Part shown: piece after piece, positions 35,585 through 46,835 of the stretch | Numbering within the stretch: position 1 is the stretch's first letter | Layout: each line of letters starts with the position of its first letter | DNA from: Mucor racemosus | Taxonomy: Eukaryota; Mucoromycota; Mucoromycetes; Mucorales; Mucoraceae | DNA length: 64,000 nt | NCBI GenBank assembly: GCA_027405735.1 | Contig: JAPEHQ010000003.1 | Location: 930,001 to 994,000, forward strand | Direction of reading: 5' to 3' | Notes under the pieces: generated by a model | What the model was told of the DNA's origin: nothing | The model's input: the letters and a program-made list of their open reading frames with translations, nothing else | Databases searched by the model: none | Made by a program: the position numbers and the translations under genes

Positions 35585-36078
35585 CAGTCGTGATTCGATT
35601 TAGTGGACTCATAAATAACGGATTTTCGATTTAATGGACAGTTTGAAATCTCCCGTTTTTTTTAATAATTTTACTGCCTAAATCCACTGAATCGATTCAG
35701 TGGATAGTGGACAATTTCGTTTCTACCAGTCCACTATATTAGTAAAATATAAATACTATTGGATAAAACTGTATTTAGCCGGCAATAGCTTGATCTGGTA
35801 GCCATGAAATTAGAAGAAGTATGGAGAGTAACTAAATCACGAGCTTAATTTACCTCAGTCTTTTATTAAATTTCTTGTTATCCACTGTTCAATTCAGTTA
35901 CTCGAATATGAAAAGTTTTTATTAAAAATATTATTTAATACTATAAACTAGTAACGCCTTTATATTCTCATTTTTTGATCCAATATTACGGAAAATTATT
36001 TATTCGATTTAGTGGAAAATTCGATTTAGTGGACACTTTTCTCCCTCCCAACGATTCCACTAAATCGAATCACGACTG
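35585..36078 (-). mobile_element. Pogo-type MITE, copy 2 (494 bp, nested)
   Basis: Same length as, and apparently a near-exact reverse complement of, the copy at 34712-35205. TA duplicated at both flanks (ATATA before, TATAT after). It is inserted inside the Tc1/mariner element, so it is younger than that element. It is the youngest layer in this nest. Confidence 0.9.
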
Positions 36079-36155
36079 TATATTTTTTTTGGAGGCATCT
36101 CATGGCAGATAATGTAGCTCATTTGTTATTTGAGAGATTGAGAAGTATAATAAGT

Positions 36156-36467
36156 TTAAACAAACATTTTATTTTTATAACAAATCTTTAGGAATTCTAA
36201 ATTTTCTGTGAGATAAATATTTTTTTTGACAAATTTCTTAACTTCTTGGACAACTTCTCTACATTTGCTATAAGCTTCGATGTAGTCCATCGACCTTCTG
36301 AAATAATGTCTGATTTGAGTCAGGTTACCAGAGATATCCAGAAAAGAATGGATGTTTTTCTCCAGAGACTTGAATGTATAGTCACATCGCAAACGAGCTT
36401 CCCTCTTGGCAGCACCACAGTACATTTTGATCCAATTGCATTCGCAATGGTATTTTGGGTATCAGTA
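36156..36467 (-). pseudogene. DDE transposase C-terminal remnant (Tc1/mariner, IS630 type)
   Basis: Minus-strand open segment. Upstream of the first ATG (36425) the same frame reads YHCECNWIKMYCGAAKRE, matching the common fungal DDE_3 pattern H-x-E-x-N-x-IE-x-x-W-x-x-AKR around the last catalytic Glu; here several of those positions are altered. It continues with ARLRCDYTF, a helical stretch, and RRSMDYIEAYSK. An in-frame stop lies just upstream and the rest of the transposase is absent. It fits the TA-flanked inverted-repeat element that contains it. Confidence 0.6.
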
Positions 36468-37495
36468 AAATGATTTTATAATAAAATAACTATTAAAGTC
36501 ATAATAATTGTTCACAAAGGTTTAAATAATGATTGTTATGGCTCTGATTTATTATATCTTTATTTTTCGGAAAGTTGATAGCGAAAATGCTGATTTCACG
36601 CATTGCTTACGTAAGCTGGGTTTAAGGTAAGGAGGTTATGTGTCACAGAGTATCCTTGTTTCAAAAGTTACCCTCACCTAAGAGCACACAGCTTAAATTT
36701 CGAAATACCGTCTATTTTCAAGGGCTATCAACAGAATGATTTTATAGTAAAATTAAGTATTCGAGCCATAACAATTGTTTACAAAGGTTTAAATAATGAT
36801 TGTTATGGATTTTTTTTATTGTATCGTTAGTTTTGGGTGAGTTGATAGCTCTTAAAAAAAGTTAAAATTTGTGCAGGTTTAAAGCTGGTGGCACGTTACT
36901 CAAAACTAGAAGATTACTAAATATACATCCATTCAAGTCTGATGGTATCCAAGTTCTCCAAATCACTATAAATACCCTCATACTTTTTCAATTATTTTAA
37001 CTCTTCAGAAATCTTTTGTAATAAAAACTTTAGCTGATTATAATTGTATTTCTTCTACTGCTTTTATTTTTTATATTTTTTTTATTTTAGTAAATAACAT
37101 CGTCATTTACTGCAGTTTTTATGAATATCAACTGACTTGATTTGTATTAGCCAAACCATATAATGCTGTCTACGTAAGGTATATAATACCTATTATTTTA
37201 CAATATCACCTTCATATTGAAATAAACTAATCTATATTTAGTTAGTCTTTAAGCTTGCTGCATCGTCTCTGATGATAAATACTGTACCCTGATTCTCCCC
37301 CCGCCCCCAATTTTTTGAATACTACCGCCGAACTATGCGTCCCATGGGCATAATGATCAGCACGAATAGGAAGAACGAAACTTTTTGTGCAGGTCAGGCA
37401 GTCCAGATGAGAAGAGCAACGAGATCAAGGTTTTTTAGTCAATTTACTTAAGTACATCAATCATAATATAATTAATAATGAAGATAATTTGCATG

Positions 37496-38207
37496 TGCAG
37501 TAAATGACGAAGTTATTTACTAAAATAAAAAAAATATAAAAAATAAAAGCAGTAGAAGAAATACAATTATAATCAGCTAAAGTTTTTATTACAAAAGATT
37601 TCTGAAGAGTTAAAATAATTGAAAAAGTATGAGGGTATTTATAGTGATTTGGAGAACTTGGATACCATCAGACTTGAATGGATGTATATTTAGTAATCTT
37701 CTAGTTTTGAGTACATTGTTATTGATTTGATATTTTAAGGGGTAAATTGTGTAGAGCATTGACCATAAGGGATTGATGTCAAGTGTGACAATATCGACCT
37801 TTTCGGAAATGGTTGTTTTGTTTATTTCTGTTATATCTATTTTATGTAACCTTGATTTTTAAGGGATAGTTTTTATATGCTTGAATCTTATTTATATTGA
37901 TAGTGCAACTTCGATATAGATGAGTAGTTGACTAAATTGATATCTTTGTTTATTATCATTATTGATTTGGGTAGAATCCTGTTTGATATATATGTCATTT
38001 GTGTAATTGATTGCGCCGTGATCAAGGGCGCTATCATCTACACGACATGTATGGTTCAAAAAGATATTTCATATTTTTAGCATGCGTTTTTTGTTATTGT
38101 GTTCAATTGAAGCGTTTGTTTATTATTGTTGTTCACATTTCAAGTGGCATCATATCTTATGAGCGACACTTGGGATTTAGGTTGTTTTATTATTTTCAGG
38201 CGTTTTT
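37496..38207 (+). repeat. Repeat module U, copy 3 (3' truncated)
   Basis: Begins TGCAGTAAATGACG and follows the U consensus without the insertions of the other copies, but loses the last ~20 bp and passes at GGCGTTTTTTT directly into module D. With copy 2 it forms an inverted pair separated by 381 bp. Confidence 0.85.
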
Positions 38208-39209
38208 TTCAACTTTTTTATATTTAACCACGTACGGTCTGAAAACTCAGACTTTTTAGCGGACATTTTCGGACTCATTTTATCCTTACCAAGACTCATG
38301 ATTTAGATCAAAAAACAGAAAAATCAAATTTTGATACCAAAATCAACGTTTAAACATACTACATTGTGAGAGAAAATTGTAGCTATAGATAATACACACT
38401 TTATAAAAGCTTAATATTAAATGTTGATTAATGAAACTTTGTACTTTTGTCCAAAAAACGGTTTTTTGATTAAAGGATTTTCATGTAATATTTTGCAATA
38501 AAAATATTTTATACTTTTAATTGAGCAAATAGAGCGTTAAATTCTGCATATGTGTATATTTTTTGTTTTTATAACTGGTAGTATAATTAACTCTAGATTT
38601 GCAAAATCAGAAAAAAAAAATTAAAAAATGTCAAAATTGATGATCTGGACAAGAATAATTTTTGAAATTAATATTCCGCTTATAAGCCTAGTTAGTCTTA
38701 AAAATAAGAGATTTTATAATACTTGAGAACTTTTTCAAGAATTTACAATGCTGTACCCATTTGATTCAAGCTTATTACTGTAAATCTTTATACGTGTTAA
38801 TATTGTGTAGTAGTTTATTTGATGATAATATAGTCTTACTTCATAATTATTGCGCTAGAGATGATTTACATTAAGTTATAGTCTAACCTCCTCCCCAATA
38901 TCATAAACATAAACATGGCCATTGCTGGAGCCTATTGCCGCCTTTTTACCGCCTTTTTCCCAAGAAGCCAATTTATTCAATGCTTTACCAGAACTAACTT
39001 GAGTACTTGCAAATGGTTCCTCGGTATTTGCATTCAAATTCCACAAATTGAATTGACTGGTTTTATCTACAGTAGTATCAAACGTATCATCAGCCCGCCT
39101 TATGATAAATGTCAATCTAAAATCAGAAACATCCCATTGTCATTATTGTTATAAGCTATGAAAAGCTTGATTTTTAATAATACAGCAATTAGTAAATAAA
39201 AAACAAGAT
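38200..39209 (+). repeat. Repeat module D, copy 2
   Basis: Counterpart of 18738-19755. Here D follows U, whereas in copy 1 it precedes U. It carries the better-preserved dynein intermediate chain fragment. Confidence 0.85.
38876..39115 (-). pseudogene. Dynein intermediate chain fragment (captured, frame still open)
   Basis: About 79 codons open on the minus strand. The peptide contains SQFNLWNLNANTEEPFAST, GKALNKL, KKAAIGSS and HVYVYDIGE. This matches the last WD repeat of cytoplasmic dynein intermediate chains (pattern LWNLN-TEVP-AS ... ALN ... W ... G-S-G-IYDVGE). It is far too short for a ~600-aa dynein subunit and sits in a repeated module with no flanking exons. I read it as a captured host-gene fragment, not a working gene. 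Three extra bases (a Ser) interrupt the usual KLxWEK segment. Confidence 0.65.
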
Positions 39210-40565
39210 GATACTAATATTATATGGTGAGTAGTATTTAACATCTAAGTAAGTTTGATAAAGTATGCTGCTTTTGTATCCTTTTAAAAATCCTGAGGCA
39301 AATACAACATCTTGGTCCTGTAATTTCTATCCATCAAAATGTTGCAATTTTCACTACACAATGAATGCACTTTTTATCAATATTGACCTCGATATGCATT
39401 GGGTATCAGTTTTTTATCGGTTGTTGTATTTTCTTTGATTCAATAATAATATTAATATTCAGTCATATTGAACGATGATTTGTAACACTGCCAAAAAAAA
39501 AGAGTAAATGCTTCAAGAGTTTTCTGCACAATACCAAATTATGCGATTTAGTAGCAATGACTGCACTTACAGTAACTATGCTTTTTGAACCTATTATTGA
39601 TGTTAATCAGAATAGTTAGCACTTTCATTCATTCAAAAGTAAACTCTGCTTTATACTGTACATTTACATTTACCCATTCAGTAAATGATATTGCATGTAT
39701 TATCCATTATATCAATCAACTAACTTTATCTTGATTCAATACATTTGACAATTAAATGCCTAAATTACACTTGAGTCACCAGGTATCGCCACAAAAAAAT
39801 TTCGTACAGGTCAACAAATCATTACAATTTGGATCATTTTTTTGTGTTCATAGATCTGAGCTCTCTCTCACATTCATAGATCTCTGCATGAATCATATCT
39901 CTTTCTGTTTAATTTAACTGAAATACATTGAACGCCAACATTGTACTTGATAAAACGCCTTACTTTATTGCGATTCAATGCAATTACTTTGATGCTAGTT
40001 TAGCATCAGTAGTTGAATTAGATAAATTTGAGATTAGACAATCCCTTTTAATATTTTGGCATACCATGAGCTAATGATGAACCGTTATTATAGAAGATAT
40101 GCTAATCAAGAATGCTGAGTTAACTCTAACGGACGAACGAATCGATTAGCAATATAAACGAAATATTAAAATCAATTATAGCGATTGAATGAGGAGCAAG
40201 AAATAATAAACTATTTAAATTAGCATAATTGAATTGTTTCAAGCGTTTTGAACTGAATGCGCCTTTACTTTTGATCTATAGAAATTGGATTATTAGTAAA
40301 ATCAATTAACAAGTAATCATTATGATGTATCTTTGACAGTTGGTAATGGTATACAAGACAACATCTTGTTTTTCTCTTTTTGGCTGTTGGCCACTAAATA
40401 GAAACAAATATTTTTTAGAAACTAAATAGATTAACAAGAGTTTATTCTTCATTCATTCAAATCAAATACTGTAGATACTATACATACTACTTTTATAATC
40501 ATCAATTTTTCTCCTGGTAGATATCGAGTTTTAGACCAAAAAAGCAGCATTGATTAATAACGTAG
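39210..40565. other. Intergenic / unassigned
   Basis: AT-rich, no gene recognised and no similarity to the other repeats that I could see. Confidence 0.45.
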
Positions 40566-40569
40566 ATTA

Positions 40570-42580
40570 TGCAACAATTGAGTAGTCCAATTACGTGATA
40601 TCTTCAACGAAGATGTATCTTCCCTCTGTAGTAAACTACATATACCAAGTTTGTTTAGTAATCAAATTGATCTTAGTCAACATCTAAGATCTAATAACTT
40701 TAAATCACACAAAATTCTAAAATGTCAAATTGTACCACTGGTACTTCCAAACTAGGAACTAAACTATGAAGATCTTGCTTCAAGATCTAATTACTGTATT
40801 ATTAATAGAATTAGAAAATAGTATATATATCACAAAGGCTATGGTAAACCATAAACCTTTGCTTTACTTTATATCTTAATAAATATCAAAGAGTTATAAT
40901 TGTATTCGCGACGCTTTTTTTGCTTACTTATTATTTTTTGTAGCACCCTCTATGAGTTATTGATATCTGTCCGAAAATAAAAGAGTTAATACTAGAATAC
41001 AAATGTAATGACCTAAAATTTTGACCAATGTTGTCCTAAAACCGATTATAAAAAAATCGAGCACTTAAATTAGGACGTTAATTTTGTAAATTAGCTAATA
41101 TAATAGCTAATAAAAAAAGAAATAAAAAAAATGATAGTAAGTCAACTAGAATATAACAATCTTTATTGACTTTTAAGAATAAGCTTAAGAACCCTATTAT
41201 TTTGTCCTGAGCTCCTCTTTATTATATATACATTTAAAATCTATTCTAATTTCGGTGTTCATTCCTATTACAAGTGTTGTTATTTTCTATTATCAAAACT
41301 GTTAGTAGTGGTTTCATATCTCATAAGGAATGCTGTTCCAGTCTCCATATTTCTTATAGGAATGCTATCTTGTCATCATAAATGATAAGAATTGTCAACA
41401 ACTTCAAATTAAGTAATTATTTTAATTCAATACCAGATGAAATGGAGATCATAGTGTACCTTAACCACAATTTTTTTGTATTCATAAGATAGATCCAATT
41501 GAAAACTAATCTACATTTTCTGTCGAGATAATTAAAGTAATAGGGACTTATCACAGCTTAAAACCTATAGTAACGGGGTTCCAAAAATTGATTCATAAAA
41601 TCGATCAAAAATGATTTAAAAAACAAAATCATTTAATAGTTCATGGACCGCAAAGTAAGTCGACCTATCGTATTAAATCTTTTTTGTACAGTTTTGAATT
41701 CTGCATTTATCTAAATAAAATTCAAACAAATGGTTCACATTAAAGTTTGCGCAAAATGCAATTGAAATTTTAAAGGTTTTTTGATGATATACATCACTTT
41801 TTATAAGCATATTTTAGATATAAGTAATGAAAATAATGTGCAAAAAAGTCATCTATCGATCGAGCCATTGCTGAACCTTTTAGTAGCATTTGTCGTAAAG
41901 AAAACAATGTTTTTGTCAATTTTTTTTTGAAATTCAGAATTTGGGATGAGGGTATATAAGGGAAAAATTAAAGCTAAAAATAAAAATATCTCTTTGTACA
42001 CATTTTTGCGAATATCTCCACGAAAAATCAATATTTTGAAAAAAACTAAGTTGTGTCCGAGAGACCTCGACAAGACTGGTGACGTGAATGTAAAAAAAAG
42101 CTTTGATCAATTTAACAAATATTTTGAAATCTACTAGAAAAATGTCAAAAAAATGAAAAAAAAAATAAAAGTGCTCAGAATTTTTTCATACTAAAATATG
42201 CTATAGAGAGCTTCAAAACAAGTAAGTTTTATTATTAAAAAGTGTTAGTATAGCTTAATTTTTTCTGGAGACTCAAAGTTTTCAACACATTAGCAGTAAA
42301 ATACGCGTGAAAAATCTGAAACCTTAGCACTGAAAAATTAATAACAACTGCAAAAAGTAGGATATTTCCGGATACTCATTTTTGGGTAAAAGTTGATTAT
42401 CTCAGGTACATTGGCATGTAATTTTTTCTTGATGTTATTTAGTGAAAAAAAAATTAGAGCAGAGATGAAAAGTGAGACCCAGTTTTCAAGAAAAAAAGCA
42501 GTGAATTTTACCTGGCTTTGACTCTTCCGTGAGGTATAAATTAAACTTAAGAACAGGTAGTATAATGCGACCCATGACTA
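40570..42580 (+). repeat. Dispersed repeat W, copy B
   Basis: Collinear with copies A and C from CTTCAACGAAGATGTA to the GGATATTTCCGGATACTC region. It lacks the first few hundred bases found in A and C. Interrupted by a 319-bp solo LTR. Confidence 0.85.
40627..40945 (+). mobile_element. Solo LTR (319 bp) inserted in repeat W copy B
   Basis: Copy C reads CCTTTCCTCTATAGGGGATTG. In copy B a block starting TGTAGTAAAC and ending TTTTGTAGCA lies between perfect CCCTC repeats (40622-40626 and 40946-40950), after which W continues (TATGAGTTATTGATATC). Internal TATATATAT and AATAAATATC match promoter and polyadenylation signals of an LTR. TG...CA ends with a 5-bp duplication support an LTR; it differs from the other two solo LTRs. 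Confidence 0.78.
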
Positions 42581-44568
42581 TTTAATTTGTAATGTCTAAG
42601 GTATACCCTAAAAAGTGTTTTGTGTAGGATTAACTAGAAGATAAGCTACGATTTTGAGGATTCAAAATTATGGAAACCGATTTTGCTTTTAAAGAATATA
42701 ACGTAATGATAATATTAGCTCATATCCTAGCATCATATTATATCTTTTCCCTTGTAAAGATATTAATCTTAGATGGAGAAAAGTAGGATCTCGCAAATTA
42801 TTAGTATTGTTGATGCCAGTTTCCACAGTAGACTTCGAATATTTATTTTATGAATGCTACAAAAAAAAAAAAAAACAAAACTTAAATATGCAATTATTGT
42901 TGTCTGACTCAGAGGCATGAATTCTACATCATCCGGCGGGATGCATGCCGCAAATGTATACCGTAAATAGACATATGTATGCTAAATATCTATATATTAG
43001 GCAATCACTTAATCACATTCGAAATGATCCCCTTTTCGTTTTAAAAGAAAACAAAGCAAAGCAAAGAAAATAGATAATCGAATGCTTCGTAATCTAAAGC
43101 ATATAAAAGCAGAGCACATTTATCTTGTATGCGAGATATGTAAACACTTCTTAAAAACAAATAGTTTTCTTCTAAAATTTATTTTCTGCAATCTAGAATA
43201 TGTCGTTTTTTTTTGGCTATCAAACACTGATAACTTTTGGTATCTTTAATGATCTCAAACCTGTTAATCCAATCTGCATTGATAAAACTTTTCTCCATCC
43301 TCTCTTCGGTAATCCCCCCCCCCCAACAGTGGCCATTTTAAAATCAAATAAAGATGTCAAGCAAAGATTCGGAGGTTGTATGTTACTATGAATAGTAATC
43401 TGGAACTTTATTTTAAGAAAAATAAAGAATTTACCACCATTTACCAGCAGAAACCAAGTATAATTTTTGTTTGCCAAGGTTGGCTACTTCTTTACTTTGA
43501 TGCAAAACGCTATACCTTTGTATATGTATACGCCATGTTTCGTATCATTATAATGATACAATGTCTAGACACTTTTATCTAATTGATAAGAAACCGTAAC
43601 TGACATCATATCATAGTTTCAAGATAGAAAACGAAAATGTCTAGACTTTGCATTGTAATCTTGGAAAGGCAATGGCATGCTTTCTTATAATCTGAAATTG
43701 TCGATCATTATTCATGTAATTATTACAAAACCTTCTTTTTTTTTTACGACATAAAAAAAGAACGTGAACACAAGAGTTCATTTTTAGAACAAGAGGGTAT
43801 TGTGCCTTGAGTAAAGTCTAGACGCATAATGATAAAAAAAATGTGGAAATAAATCAGTAAATAAATAGAAACGTTATCACTTAATCTATCGAAAGAATAT
43901 AGGCTTTTCTGATTTAACATGAAAATGTAATTGTGATATCAAAACTTGCTTGAATGAAATATGAATTTTCTATTTGTTTGAAGTGTTGAAAAGAAGGCTT
44001 TTTGGATCTGTCTCAGATTGTCTAGATTTCTGTTCTTTTTGATTTTTTTCTTTTTTTTTTTTTTTTTTTCAAACCAGCAAACATCAGTTTATTCAAAACT
44101 GCCAAGAAATCAAACAAACCCTTATTCAATTGTTTGTATACTATTAATATCAATTTCGACTTTATTTACTTTCTAATATTGCTCTGTATTCATCTTTTTT
44201 AATGGAAATTTAATATCAAAAAAGCAGACGACCTTTTTTTTGATTTATAAAAGATTACAGTTTTTCGTTCTAAACGGAGCAATGGTTTCTTGAAAAAAAT
44301 AGCATTGGACCCAATCAAATTGGCATAATAGAGGTCAATAAACAATCTGATTCGATGTCTATTCCTTTTAGTGCCAGATATAAATTTCCTTAAAAGAGCT
44401 CTATCGTTTTCCTCCTTATTCTTCTCCGTTTATAAAAACTTATTGATTCTCATATAAAAAGGCTATCAAAAAAATCTTTTTCCTTTTTTTTTTCATTACA
44501 ACAATTATATTTTTCTTTCACATCATTTCATTAGTCTCTATACCTAATAGAAATTTATCTACACAAAA
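42581..44568. other. Intergenic, upstream of the GNAT gene
   Basis: About 2 kb with no recognised gene. It contains a C homopolymer (about 12 C, near 43313-43324) and T-rich tracts near 44050 and 44490, the latter probably in the GNAT promoter or leader. Confidence 0.5.
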
Positions 44569-45384
44569 ATGTCATTAACAGCACCAGCATTCAATAATCG
44601 CAGAATCAGCAGAAAGTTGACTGTAAACATCAGCCAACATTCCATTAATGTCCGCCCTGTTATTAAAGGTAAAACATAATAAACGATTTTAGGTTTAAAA
44701 TTGCAATGTATTAACTCTTTGCTTTTAGGTGCATTCAAAGAAGCTGCTAATACATTTACTGAAGCTTATTTGACAAATGCTATCATGGGATGGTGTATTC
44801 GAGGTTTAGAACAAAAGAAGCATGAAGAATTTTTGTATACTCTCTTCAAGAATATGATCAATTCCTCTTCCCTTCAAAGCCGTGATTTCGCCCTTCAAGT
44901 AGAAGGTTGTAAGGGTGTTTTGACTTGGACTAATAATCCCAATGGATCTTCCTGGCCTCGTGTCTTGAGTACTGCAAAGCTTGCACGTTTGATCGGTTGG
45001 ACATCCGCTTTACGCGCAGTTACAAAGGTTGGCCCTTCTTGCGACAAGATGAGAAGAAAGATCATGATTGATCATCCCAAGTTTATTACCATTGGTTATG
45101 TTGGTGTATTACCACATGAACAACACAAAGGTTATGGCTCTGCTCTTGTCAGCCATGTTCTCAACAAGGCTGATGATGCCAAGCATCCTGTCTATGTAGA
45201 AGCTGCTGATCCAGCCAGTGTCAAGTTCTTTGAACAGTTTGGATTCAAGGTGCAAGCCACAGTTTTCATTGCAAACCATAATGAACTTCCTGTCGCTCTC
45301 ATGGTTCGTTTGCCTACCATAACTGGTTCTCCTGAGCGTCTTCGCATTAGACCTGGAAGACATGATTCCGATAGTTCACTTTAG
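44569..45384 (+). CDS. GNAT-family N-acetyltransferase
   Basis: Two exons: 44569-44668 and 44729-45384 (251 aa). GNAT enzymes transfer acetyl from acetyl-CoA to an amine; the substrate here is unknown. The acetyl-CoA binding motif A is clear: ITIGYVGVLPHEQHKGYGSALVSHVL (about residues 160-185), with the Q-H-K-G-Y-G loop. It is followed by motif B (VYVEAADPASVKFFEQFGFKV), as in the C-terminal half of GNAT domains. The N-terminal half (FKEAANTFTEAYLTNAIMGWC) is the usual substrate-binding part of fungal single-domain acetyltransferases. There is no targeting signal. Confidence 0.88.
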
Positions 45385-46229
45385 AAATCACCTTATATTT
45401 TATTTACCTTTTATATATCATTTCTCTTTCTTTACTTTCTTTTATTACCATTGTACATAACTACACACCCTCTAATAATTTTGCTTGATTATATACATAT
45501 ATCTAAATATAAAGCAAACATCTTCTTTTATACATACTGCAAAGTTTGACAAGAAAATAAAAACTATTTCTCTTCCCTGATCAGATAATCATTTGTCATT
45601 TGTCGGCCCACTTTTCTCTGTGATTCGGTAGATAGGTCTTAGGTTATGCTTTTCAATTGATCGTCCAAAACATCATGACATTATATTTTGACATATCAGG
45701 GGTTTTGAAACCTGATCGATCTCCAAAAGGGAATTAAAAATGATTTTTTGTCTGTGCGTCGGAGGTCAAGTTGATTTGCATTTAACCTTTAGAAAATGTG
45801 TGTTAAAGCATTTAATTTTGCTAAACGGGCGATAAAAAAATAGCTGAAAGCTACTTTAAATGCTATAGAATTCTCTTATAGAATTAGATATTGAACTAAA
45901 ATTTAATAATACAACTATAAAATCTTTTGAAGCTCTTCAAAAAAAAAAACAAAGCAGCCTGCTGACGGTGTTCCAATGGATTCCACTTCTTCTGCTCTTC
46001 CGCTTGCATGTAAAATGTTGATGTGCAGTTATTCAAGATAGTTTATTATATGCAGAACAAACCTTTTAAAGAACTTTAAACTATCTGCTAGAAATATTTG
46101 AAGTTTTTGACCGAACAATTGAAAAACTGATCTGCGTATTAAAAAAAAAAACTAGTTTCATTTATTGCATGTGTATACATGAAAAACGCCATTCATTTAA
46201 TAGGTATTGCTAATCCAAGATAATAATCA
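45385..46229. other. Convergent intergenic region
   Basis: 3' flanks of the GNAT and Rieske genes. Nothing else recognised. Confidence 0.5.
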
Positions 46230-46835
46230 TTACCAATCTAGTTTTTTCTTATCTTCGGAAGCTGCACATTTCTCGGCAACTTCAACAGGACAAGCATTGA
46301 TAGATGTAAATCCGCTTCCACCTCTACCTCCTTTCTCCAATGCAAACTCCCAATAATGAATAGGACACATCAGCACTGGGCCAATTTCAGGGGGGTAATC
46401 ATCTTCGGTCACCTTGCCATGATAAGAAAGGTCGGCTCCTGCATGTGGACAATACCTATCTGCTGAAAACTGTTTACCTGTTGAAAGTGTGACAATAATT
46501 CTTTCTTTATCGTTTGGATCGACTTCGATTTTAGAGTCTTCTTCTTCCTCTTCAAATGAGAATGAATATGATTCTGTTGTTGTAGTAGTAGTAGTAGTTG
46601 CAGCTTTCGATACAGTGTCTTCTATTTCTTTGGCAGCATTGTTGTCTTTATTACTTTTGTCAACTTGTTTTTCTATTTCTTTATCAATAGTACTGGTAAT
46701 CTCTGACTTTTTGTTTACATTTTCAGTTTTAGATGTGGGTTCTTTTTTATCTTCTACTGTTAATTCGTCCAGAGATTTTACGATATCTTTTGGCGGATCA
46801 TTGACTCTTCTATACTTTATAGTTGGCTCAAACAT
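46230..46835 (-). CDS. Rieske [2Fe-2S] domain protein
   Basis: Single exon, 201 aa. The N-terminal ~95 residues are charged and low in complexity (Lys/Glu/Asp/Thr, a Thr run, then SFEEEEEDSKIE) and probably disordered. From about residue 105 a Rieske fold follows: IIVTLSTGKQFSADRY, box 1 CPHAGADLSYHG and box 2 CPIHYWEF. Two Cys and two His are present to bind one 2Fe-2S cluster. The boxes are 26 residues apart, somewhat longer than the usual ~15-21, because of an inserted VTEDDYPPEIGP segment. The ending INACPVEV resembles the typical tail of ferredoxin-like Rieske domains. The partner enzyme and role are unknown. No transit peptide or membrane segment. Confidence 0.82.
   Translation of the reverse strand: MFEPTIKYRRVNDPPKDIVKSLDELTVEDKKEPTSKTENVNKKSEITSTIDKEIEKQVDKSNKDNNAAKEIEDTVSKAATTTTTTTTESYSFSFEEEEEDSKIEVDPNDKERIIVTLSTGKQFSADRYCPHAGADLSYHGKVTEDDYPPEIGPVLMCPIHYWEFALEKGGRGGSGFTSINACPVEVAEKCAASEDKKKLDW

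Larger units (their letters stand above)
35501..36896. mobile_element. Internally deleted Tc1/mariner-type element
   Basis: Inserted in module U at a TA: flanks are TA at 35499-35500 and TA at 36897-36898, and the empty copies read AATGTACTCAAAAC or similar. The termini are inverted repeats of about 35 bp beginning ACGTGCCACCAGCTTTAAA on each side. It carries the C-terminal remnant of a DDE transposase on the minus strand and the nested second pogo MITE. Without the MITE it is about 900 bp, so much of the transposase gene is missing. A ~110-bp direct duplication is visible inside (around 36465-36590 and 36725-36850, both with AAGGTTTAAATAATGATTGT). Confidence 0.85.
34489..37114 (-). repeat. 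Repeat module U, copy 2 (inverted, with nested insertions)
   Basis: Reverse-oriented copy of U with both ends intact (TGCAGTGGAATT ... CATTTACTGCA on the plus strand). Removing the pogo MITE (34712-35205 plus TA) and the Tc1/mariner element (35501-36896 plus TA) leaves about 732 bp. Flanks are ATTTT on the left and GTTTT on the right, a possible 5-bp duplication with one change. Confidence 0.85.

Noticed and set aside
43200..43391. Short plus-strand ORF near a poly-C run
   Set aside because: It depends on a C homopolymer of uncertain length, and no intron or family support was found.
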